From Caprimulgus europaeus (taxonomy: Eukaryota > Chordata > Aves > Caprimulgiformes > Caprimulgidae), in assembly GCA_907165065.1 (NCBI GenBank), contig OU015540.1, forward strand, positions 1,348,001 to 1,412,000: a stretch of DNA of 64,000 bases. The letters run 5' to 3'. The notes beneath the pieces are model-generated. The model was not told the origin of the DNA. It saw only the letters and a program-made list of their open reading frames with translations, and made no database searches. A program made the translations under genes and the position numbers. Positions 54,338 through 64,000 of the stretch are shown here, piece by piece; within the stretch, counting starts at the first letter, position 1, and every line of letters starts with the position of its first letter.

Positions 54338-57300
54338 CCAGGCCTTGCTGAGAGCTGACTTAACCAACAGGGACCACGACCAGTAAACGGATTCTGTCCT
54401 CAATGTCCAACTCTTCCCTTTCCCCCCAGAGATTGCATCCATGTTGATGATGTGCTACCACTGGATTTAAACAGAGCTAATCAGAACAAAGCATAATGTT
54501 CTTCAGTGAGCTCCTTCTGCCAGTCTGACAGTAGAAATAGTTTCCCTCAGGTCAGGAATGAGTGCATCTCTTTGGCTTCCTTGCATCAGGCCTAGTAAAA
54601 CCTGTCATAAGCTGAGATCAGAGATGAAGCTTCAGATGTGGCATATGGTCCTGTGTTACTCTGTTTAATCCAGTGTCATTTTATATTTAATTAGCAACCT
54701 GTGTTATGGCAGTGTGATATGCTGGTTTGGTCACAGTAGCTGATGGAAGGAAGTGACAATGTTCACTTTGTCGTGATGAATCTCCCACCTACGACATTTT
54801 TCAGTGCGGTGTTTGTGTGTGAACCGTGTGGCTCTGCTTCACCTCCAGTCTCTGGGCTGTGCTGTGTTGGGAGGCCATGGGACTCTCTCTTCCCATGTGC
54901 TCTGGAGCATCACCAGGAGAAGGCTGTGCTCACTCTGACAGCAGACACAGTCTGCAGCAGCTCTTGCTTTTGACGAGCCTGTGGGACAATCTGTAGTGAC
55001 ATGAATTCTGGATCCAAGCCAGGACCCAGGCAGCCTGTTCCTAGTCATTTGAAGTTGTACCTGGACACCATACCATGCCCTTCTTTCTTCTAGTGACAAC
55101 TGGGCCATTTGTATCCTGCCCTCCTATACAGACTGCTTCTTGTATCGAGAGACACATTTGGCTCTGTGCAATGTTATTCTACATGTCTGTGATGAAGTCA
55201 TGAGGTCTAATCACTGGTTTGAAACTCGAGATCTCCAGGGTGGAGTTTGGAGCCGTGGCTAGAGCCTGTGCCCACCTCCTTGGACAGCATCTCTGGTGGT
55301 ACTTGCAGATCCCCAGCAATGGCCTCTTCACGGTTCTGTTGCAACATCCCCTGGCAGGACCTCGGCGCTGGCTCCCGCAGGATCCGTGCTGGGCTCTAGC
55401 AGGGAGGAGGGCTTCTGAGCAAGAGCTGTATTCCCCACAGCTTTGGTTTAAGACAGGCAGAGAAGCCTCTCCTTCCTCTCCCTGGTGTGATTCCCTGCTC
55501 GGTCAGGGGGGACGGGTCCTGCTGGGAATGGGTTAAATAGGTTTTGCTACAGCAAATGCTTCATGGTCAGGGAGAGGTGGGAGTGGCTCTCTAAAAAGAG
55601 GATCTAGGGTGTGGGTTGAGTCCTCCTGAGGGAGGAACCCGAGGAACAGCTAAGCCTGGGAAAGCGAGAGCCGAGACCAACTGTTGGCCAAAGTTGCTAG
55701 TTTCTCTCTCAAAGCCACGCCTCGGGAAGGGGGTGGGCTGAGTCCGGCCTGCAGCGCACAGCTTTGGTTTCAGGTCAGGTTGGTGAAGGCATCTGTGTGC
55801 AGTCCCATGGGGGACCGTGTGTGGAAGCTGTGTGTGATTCTTGCTGCACTGCACAGACCCGAGGTGGTGGGAATAGCTGTGCACACAGAGCTGGGGGTCG
55901 AGGGGACGCATCCTTTTACCACGTTGCAGTGATAAGAGCACATGGGTCCCTCTAAGAGCTGAAAAAACCCCATGAACGTTCCTTTTTGTGTATTTATTTT
56001 TGTAGGGCAGCCTCATGTTGCTTGAAAGAGTACTTCAGAAGTGGCTATTTTTGTACTTCTCAGTTCATCTGCTTGCCTCACAGCTGGGCTGGTTGTGTTT
56101 TAGGGGTGGAATACAGCTCAGCCTTTCCAAGTGTGGCTTGGAAAAAACAGATGTTTCAGTTCCTGTCTCCACTGCTGATGCTCTCATGTGCCACATTTCC
56201 AACAGTGGGACATCAGTGCTGGCACACAGGCCCTGGGCTGTGCACAGGGGAGGCTCTGTGGGGCTGGTGGACCTGTCAGGACAGCTTGGCTATACAAGTG
56301 TTAACTTCTTGGGGACACACATGGCTCCTCGTCAGCACCTGGTGCAGCCCAGGGTCTGCACCCCGTGTCTGGCTGGCAGCAGGGACCAGTGTGCTCTCAG
56401 GGTGGGAGTGTTCATGGGTTTTGCCTCGTGGGTTGCTTCTGTGCTGTTGCTTAATGGCTTTCACATGGAGACTGCGTAGCTGCTTGTGAGCAGAGAGAAC
56501 CCTCTGAGCCACACGCTCCAGCCAGTGCCAGGCAGGCTGGGGGGTGATAAGAAGAATAATCCCGGGCCTCATCCTGCGAGGCGTGCTCCCAGCACAGGGG
56601 TGTGTGTGCTGCATTTCCTCTCCTGGGGCTTGGAGAGCTGAGGGAATGGTTGGAAACCGCAATGAGATGCAGACTAGAGAGTCTGAGAGAAGTATTGCAG
56701 CCACATTCCCTCCACTTAGCTGTGTTTTTACTGCCGCAGACACCTCTGTTTCAGCTGCATTTCTTCCTCAGGAAGAGGAGTGGGACAGGGTTTTTGGGAC
56801 AGTGTCTTGCCTTGTCACTCAGACAGATGCTGGCACAGGAGGGTTTGAAGTCCTTGTGGCAGGGTCTGTGCTCTTGAGCCTGTGCAGACAGCGTTGTGTG
56901 CTGCCTGGAGTGTGGAGCTGGCCCTCGGCAGAGTTGTGTTTGTCCCCTGCCCAGATGAAGGAGGTTGGAAAGCCTTCTGGAAAGAGTCATTTTTCAAAAG
57001 GAGGAGTTTGGATATGGAAAGAGCAATCAGCTGGCACCTTTAGCATTTTGTGTTGCTGTGCCACCTCTGGCATCTCATAGATGAGGCACAAGAAAGAAGC
57101 AGGTCTTTGCAGACCTGCTCGTGGTCCAAACAATCCTGCAAAAGCATAAACTCAGGATACGGGCACTTCCCTGGGAGGGATCAGCAGAGCTGCTGCTGTT
57201 CTGGGCTCATGACTGATCCCAGCAGGCCGTGTAGTGACTCCTCAGTGATTTGTGTCACGAAACTGCTCTTGCACCTTAAGCACAGCACAATTAAAAAGAA

Positions 57301-60300
57301 ATCTTCTCCTATTTCCTAAACCAAAACAAAGCACTCATCTGAAATACGATGCAGGGTGATTCCCTGGGAGAAGAGTTTCCATTGGAAAATTATCTTGGCC
57401 CCTGACCAACCCTGTGTGAAGCAGTTGTAGAGGGCAGTCCGTTATTGCTACCTGGGTGAGTTTTTAGAAGAGGACTGTTACATAAACACGAGTTGGTGAA
57501 GCCATTAGTCAGGATCCCTTCTCAGCTCCTCATTACATGGTAAATAAAAAAAGGTTCCCTATCTTCCCGGACACAGGAGGCAACTGCAAGTGGAGAGCCA
57601 CTGAAATGAACAAAGTGACGTTGGCCAGAGATTCATAAGTAATGAATTAAATCTGTGCAGATCAAAGGTTTCTATCAGAGTGTGGGAACGTTATTTTACT
57701 CCTACAGAGGGAAAACATGAAGTCACTGGCCTTAGGAACTGAACTCTGTCTAGATTTGCAACCCCTGATTACATGGATCAGTGCAAAGTTTGTATCAGGA
57801 GTCTTAAAAAATTTAGTGTAGACAAAACTGAAGGGGTAAGACAAAAGCTAGAAGAGGCCAAGGGTTAGATTGTGTTAGTCTTTCAGATGTATTAAGAAAA
57901 TTCATTGTAGCTAATATATATATTCTAGGTTCATACCAGCAGTAAGTAATGGCTTTACTTAAGAAAAAGAAAAAAGAGAGCTGCTGCTCCTTTGTGGGGT
58001 GAAGCTGTTACAGGGCACAGCTCGTATTAGGACAAGACTATGGAAACAAAGCTTAAGCTGCCTGGGTGGCACTCCAGGCTCTGCTAGACTGACACAACAC
58101 AATTCCTGAGTTTTAATTTAGAGAGAGGACACACCCCATTTTCTGCAGGGAGTGCCAGGAGCATCACTGGTTCTTCAATCCGTGTTTCACACAACACACA
58201 ACTTCAGTAGCCCAACAGCTGGACCCTGAACTCAAAGACCCCTGGCTCTCGCTGCTGTCCCCGTTGTCACTCTTGCATCCAGCAATTAGCCATTTACTGA
58301 AAAGCTTTCTGCCTTTCCAGAGCTTACAGGAGAGAAAACTCAAGCTAGCAATCTCACTGTCCTTGGACAATTTAGTTTCTGATTGTATGCACAGATTGCA
58401 TCTGATACAGCCACCATTTGAAGTGTCATTGCCCTGGGTTTGTTTTGTGCTGGGTGTAGTGACCCATGTTTTGCAGCCAGTCGGGTTGGAGTATTGCTCT
58501 TTGGTATAGTTTAGAATTTGCAGCATTTAAAGTGTTAATTACAGCCAGCCATCAGATCTCTAAAACAAGCCAGCAAAGCCCACTGCTGCGTCCTGCCTTC
58601 CTGTGGATTAGCTGTGACTCGTCCAAGCCTGCAGCTTCATCCCATCACTTCAGGGCGAACTGGGAGCGGAGACTGTGTTTGGAAATTGATTTCCAACACC
58701 CCCGCTCCCACCGGCCATGAAGCTTCCCCTGAAGTAGATGCACTCTCTGGCTGTTTGTGAAGGACATGTCACAAGTCATCAGAGAGTCCTGGATCTTTTC
58801 AGGGCACGCAGCCCTACTCCAGATCCTCTCCTCCTGCAGGTGATGGGTCTGGTCAGCAACATCTTTTTCTCCCTGTGCACACTGACCCCAACTCGGGTTC
58901 ATTCCCGTGGGGAGCAGAAGTGGCCGCGGAGCTGGTGCTGTGTTCGTCGCTTGCCGCAGTTCCTGGAAGTCGCTGGATCCTGCAGCCGCCATGGAGGCTG
59001 CGTGCAGAGGGCTTAGAGCCAGGATTCGCTTCCCCCTCTGTCCTTCTCCCCTCCACAGTCGGGGAACTGAAGTTCATACCTTAGTTTGGGAAGAAAGCCG
59101 AGCTACTGGGGGCAGTGTTGTCTCACAGCTGGAACACAGAGGGGAAAGCGGGACTTGGTGGTTTTGTTTTCAGTTCTGACCCTGGTTGTGTGGGCTGGGC
59201 TGTCATTGATTCATCTGCACTCAGTCTCCCCTGCCTGAGCCATGGGGCTGGTGCTTTCTTGCCTCGCGGGAGTATTGTAGTGGTTATTTATGGGAATTAA
59301 ATGCTTGTGGAGGGCTTAAATGCTTGGCTGCTGGATAAATGCCCTGGATTTCTCATTCCTACTTGCTTGGTGCTCTGCCATCCTCGTGAGAAGGCAACAA
59401 AGCATTATTCTATACCAGCTCTCAGGAAGCTGAATCTTCAGTCTGAGCAAAGTACAGGGCAGGGCAGCAATTGGTATTGGTAACCTTGGTCCTGCCTTCC
59501 TGCCCTGCTCGTGCTTCAACTCCTTCCTGCCATCGTTCTCTGAACTAAACACCCAACCTTGTGCTTTGCTGGAACGTACCCCATGGCAGGTACCGGAGCC
59601 AGCAGGATCTCACTGTACTATCATAGCTGGAGAACCATCAGTTTTTCTTTTTAAAGCACCTGAAAAAAGTTTTGTTTTCTGACCAGTTTTATGTTTTGTT
59701 TCAAGGCAGTGCCATCAGTTTCCCAAACAGAGACATCCCAGCCTCAAATGGCGAGTCAGCGCTGGCTCCAGCCCAGAGTGCCAGCTCCTGAGAGCAACGC
59801 AGCTGCTCCCTGTGAGCTCCTCGGGGCAGAAGGACATGGGTCTGGGAGAGTTTTCCTCACCAGGACCAGCCTGGGGAAAGGAACTGTGTAGCCCCAGGCT
59901 TCAGGTTCAGAGATGAGTGTGCAAGGCCAGAGCCGTGCTGCTGGGACGAGATGGTTCACCACACCAGGCCTGCGGCCATGCTCATGGGTCTTACTCCCCC
60001 TGGCAGGGAGGCTCTCCAGTGCTGTCTGCACCTCCACTCTTTCTTCCAGAAGCATCCTAACTCAGCTAGGAACCAGTGTACCTCAGCCAGGCACCATTTT
60101 ACTTTACCCAGGCACCACTTTACCTCTGCCAGGTGCCATTTTAATCTCACCAGCTGCCTGAGGTGTGGGGCAGCTCCCGCTCTCTTGTGCCATTTCCCCC
60201 GCCAGGTCAGCGTCCCGCAGCTCAGGGGATCTGGCAGAGAGGTCTCTGTGGTGTTTGCAGTCCAACCCTGTTTCTCAGCCCCAGGCAGCCGTCCCTTGAG

Positions 60301-61451
60301 CCAGCAGACTGTGGCAGGCAGCCTGTCACAGCCATGTGGCACCCATCATGGTGCTCGACAGCAGCGTGGTCGTGCAGATGGGCCCTCGGGAAACGCGGGT
60401 GTTGGCTGGGCTCGAGGCAAACCCTTGTGCTTCCATTTCCTTTCCTGCCTGTCACCTCTGCTGTCTCTGCAGGTCAGCAGCCATCAGGCACACAGGGCCT
60501 TGTGCTGCAGCACCATGCAGTGAGGCCGGGCACAGCCGTGGGTGAGGGTGCCATGAGCCACCCCGTGCCCCAGGGCTGGGTGCCCTGCCTGGGTGCAGAG
60601 CCGGGCGTGCCGACACCGCCGCAGGGCGGGCTCAGGATCAGGCAGCCGGTAGCTCCCAGCTGTAGTGTGTAGGACAAGATCCCCGCTGCTGGTTGTTTGT
60701 TTAATGAGGGTTGATTAGGGGGAGAGGGCACTGGCCCTGTCCTCCTCCTCCGGGGTGCGTTTCGGTATCCGGCCGGGAGTTGGAGGATGTCTTGATCCTC
60801 TGCCTAATCAAACGTGGTGCAGGGCACACAGAGCCGTGTCTGCTGCTGTGGCATTGCCTTCCAGAGGGAGGGGTTCTGCCTGTTACAGGACGAAACACAT
60901 TTCAGCAGCAGCAGTGTTTTTTTTCTTTATTAAATCTAGGGCAAAAAAAGCCCTCAGCAGGAGCTTGAGCTTACTGCTGGGGTGAGACACAGGCCTGCGG
61001 CAGGGATGGGTCCCAGTTCTCCTTCTGGCTGCAACTCAACTTTTACACTTGTTTCTTTTAACTTCTTGGGGTCCTAATTCTTGCTGGCTCACAAACTGTC
61101 TGGCAGTAGCGAAGCCATCGTTGGCGTCTGTGGGGAAGATAAGAGTTTACAATCAGTGGCAATGTGGGTGGCAGGGATCAGTATGGGGGCAAGTGTGCAT
61201 CTCTGCTGTGACCATGAGAACAACCCCATCAGATTTATATTGCTGAATTAATCTACAGAATTATAGAGCATGGGAGACTTGTGTGGTTTTACTCTGTTTC
61301 TGTGCAGGCTACAGACAGATGAGAGTCCTGGCTTCTGCAGGAGAGTGTTTAGATCCTTCCCACCTGCCCTTTCAGATGCACCATGCTGTGCTGAGCCAGG
61401 ACTGCTCTTAAATCCCACTTGGCCATCAGTACGTGCAGGACATGAAATACC

Positions 61452-61481
61452 CTGTCTGTCTGTCTGTCTGTCTGTCTGTCT
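61452..61481 (+). repeat. (CTGT)n microsatellite
   Basis: About seven and a half perfect tetranucleotide units in PKD1 intron 1. Confidence 0.95.
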
Positions 61482-64000
61482 TACTGCAAGAACAGGTTTC
61501 TGGGTCCTGGGATAGTGGGAATCCACGTATTTCAGCTCTCCATATACAGTTTTATCTGGTGTCTCCCTGTCCTGAGTGTGCACCATGAGGGTCCTGGTGT
61601 TGAACAGCCCAAGCAGGTACCTGTTGTGGTGCATGGGCTGAGGTGGCTCAGCACCACTGACTGATGAAACCCAGGCGTAGCAATGGGAGTGCCAGAGCCA
61701 TTTTCTCACGTGTTGCTCTCCATGCCAGGGACTTTGGTGACAGGCTGTGGTGGCAAGTGGCTTTCAGCAGATGCCTGTAAAATTTCATGGTCCTTCTCCT
61801 AATGGGAGGAAATTACAAATGTTTAATGTTGGACCCAAAGACTTTCTGTCCTGACAGCAGAGCAGGACTTTCAGGTCTCTTGCCTACTGCTAGTCATTGA
61901 GAGATGAAGAAGCAGCTGGGGAGTAAATTCCTGAGGTACCAGCAGTGCTGTCATCTTCTTGTATGTAAAGGGACCAGAAAGCCCAATTTAAAATGTGGAG
62001 GTTCAGTTGTATCTCTGTTGCATGGCACCATGGTGCGTGTGGGTTTGCAGAAAAGACCCAAAGCCCTAGGAATTGGTTTTTGTATGTGTTGTGCTGCAAG
62101 CCCTGGGCAGGATTGGGACCTGGTAGTGCTGGGTACTGTACACAAGCATACTGGAAACAGACCTTATCCTCGGGATCTTGCAATAGAAATAGACAAGGAA
62201 AAAGAAAAAGGAACTCTTCCTGGTTTTCAGCTGGGTAAGGCTGTGAAAGGTTTGTGCTCGGAGAGAGTGAGGGAGTTCCTGAGGTCATACAAAGAGTTTG
62301 TGTCCGCGCCCAGCACTGAGCCCTCCCAAGCTGCTGAGGTGCAGCTGAGTGTGATAGACACGTGGGCTTGCACGTGCACATGGGGCCAGTCTGACATGGA
62401 GATCTTGCCACGTGAGATGGTTTGCTGGGGGTGCACATGCATCGAGGTGCCAGTGGTCTGTAGCACCTTCAGACTGGCAGAGCTGCATTCACTGTCTTGT
62501 CCTGGCCCCAAAGGCTCAGATGAGGTTTGTTTTGGAGTGGGGAGAACAGCACCTTGTCATCAGATCCTGTTGCTGCCTTGTAAAGAACCATCCCTGCCCT
62601 AACCCCTGCTCCTGGTGCGCATGGAGGTCCTGCCTCTCTTTGTAAGCCTGTGTAGACACTGTTCCTGCATGGTGACCTCCAGGAAGCAGGATTCATTTAG
62701 GTAAATTTGGTGTGACAAGAGGAACAACATTTCGTCATGAGTTTGTGCCAGGGCTCTGGATTAATCATTATTGTGCTTAATGGGTTTTAACTGAAAGCTG
62801 GAACCGTCTGCATCACCTGACAGCTCTGCAGTGGGGTGTCAGGCTTTGGCACGGCTTTGCTACCCGGAACTGGGGTTTCTGCAAGGCATGAGGGAATGGA
62901 GAGCAATGGTTAATCGGTGGGATGGAGTTAATCATTCACTGAATTCCTTAGCTACAAACTCTCTCCTCAGTCATTTCTTTTTTTTTGGTGCATTGCTGGA
63001 AAGGAAATGGGGGTATGTGAAGCAAAACCATACTTAACAAGTCACAGTAGCCCTGGTGTGTGTAGGATTTCTTGCCTTTTGCTGAGGGTGGAGCTCCCCT
63101 GTGGCAGGAGATGCTTGAATGAGTTGATAGAGCTGAGCAGTGCTGGGAAATCTGATATATCTGCACCTTTCACTTTGGATGCCTGGGCCAGAGGTTGAGG
63201 AAAGGAAATGTCTGGCCTTTCACCTGCCTGAGACCCAAGGCAAAGATCTATATTTGTCTCGCAGCAGTCACTGGCATCACCACCACCTCAACCAGAAGTG
63301 AGAAAACTTATCTTAATTAATGAAATGGCAAGGATGCAATTACTTACAAGAGTCTGGCCCTGCCAGCCAAAACATGAGTCAGCTACCTCTCATAAATCTG
63401 CAGATTAAAAATAAACTAAAAAAGGCCAAATGTTGTTGCCATCTGGGTTTTGAGCCTGAAGTCCCATGTAGAAGACATTTGGAGGCATCTGTACTACTTA
63501 ATGAGGAGATGCAGAGGGAAAAAAGACTTCAGTAAAATAAAAGAGAAGGAAAAAAGTAGACATCATCATTTAATATCATGATTCCAGGAGACAGCTTTAG
63601 GGAACCCACCACTTCTCTTATGGCAAGGCTGAGTATATCTTCTCATTCTCTTTTGAGGTAAAAGTTGGTCATCTAGAGCCGTGTCCCATGGGACCAGATA
63701 CGGGAGTTGATGAGGATTCAAGCGAGCTTGATACAGGCTTTGAGGTTGCTAAAGAGGCAGCTGAAAGCTGGAGGGTCAGTTTTAGAAGATTTATCGTGTG
63801 CTCAGATGGGCTCTGTGACATTTCTGCTGTTTAGAGGTAAATATTTAATCTGTAGGTAACCAAAGACTGAACCGAGTTCTGTGCCAGATGGAGCTAGCCT
63901 TCGATCCAGGAATCTGAGTCTGCCTTCCTCTCCCTCCCAGCCCTGATTCACCTCCCAGACACCACTCAGACCTTGGGAAATTTTATCCCTGAGCTTCTGG

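Larger units (their letters stand above)
48892..64000 (+). other. PKD1 intron 1 (continues beyond window)
   Basis: Starts with GTGAGT and runs at least 15.1 kb. Human PKD1 intron 1 is similarly long. The first 350 bp are CpG island; then GC falls and the sequence is largely unique with no recognised CR1 copies. I looked for the LRR-coding exons 2 and 3 (72 nt each in human) and saw none in frame with suitable splice sites. Repeats present are a GGGGGACAC repeat, a 26-bp minisatellite and a CTGT microsatellite. Confidence 0.75.

Overview
The window is nuclear DNA from a bird. Three things show this: many short CR1 LINE 3' ends with the ATTCTRTGA-type tail, a family of avian ERV-type LTR fragments with an A/T-rich AATAAT segment, and GC-rich intron-split genes whose order matches human 16p13.3. 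Human order is PKD1 (-), RAB26 (+), SNHG19/SNORD60 (-), TRAF7 (+). This window holds the same block inverted: presumptive TRAF7 5' end (-, leftward from about 9.0 kb), SNHG19/SNORD60 (+, 9.34-9.96 kb), RAB26 (-, 38.3 to 13.3 kb) and PKD1 (+, from about 48.6 kb to beyond the right edge). No species assignment is attempted.

Layout. 1-8.8 kb is probably TRAF7 intron 1 and carries CR1 copies and simple repeats, with no recognisable coding exon. 8.9-9.34 kb is a compact bidirectional promoter with an ETS site, two ZNF143/STAF-type sites, six CCAAT/ATTGG boxes and a TATA-like box. It faces a 5'TOP snoRNA host gene. SNORD60 is identified from its 13-nt guide against 28S rRNA and box D'. 10.0-13.3 kb is the downstream side of both SNHG19 and RAB26.

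RAB26 is the only complete protein gene. Nine coding exons join in frame to a 263-residue small GTPase with all G motifs and a C-terminal CC prenylation motif. Intron 2 alone is 16.3 kb. It contains CR1 and LTR insertions, minisatellites, two small CpG-rich islands (one with an RFX X-box-like palindrome), and several low-GC stretches that look like conserved non-coding elements.

38.6-48.2 kb is the divergent RAB26-PKD1 intergenic region, with LTR fragments (including an inverted LTR pair), CR1 pieces and an orphan CpG cluster. PKD1 exon 1 lies in a strong CpG island. It encodes a signal peptide and the cysteine-rich cap of the leucine-rich repeats, and ends at the same codon phase as human exon 1. 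The last 15 kb is PKD1 intron 1, AT-richer and with few CR1 copies, holding a 16-copy 26-bp minisatellite.

Functionally, the locus puts a secretory-vesicle Rab next to the ciliary receptor polycystin-1 in a head-to-head arrangement, and a translation-linked snoRNA host gene head-to-head with a signalling E3 ligase. I saw no CRISPR array, tRNA, phage or other bacterial-type system.
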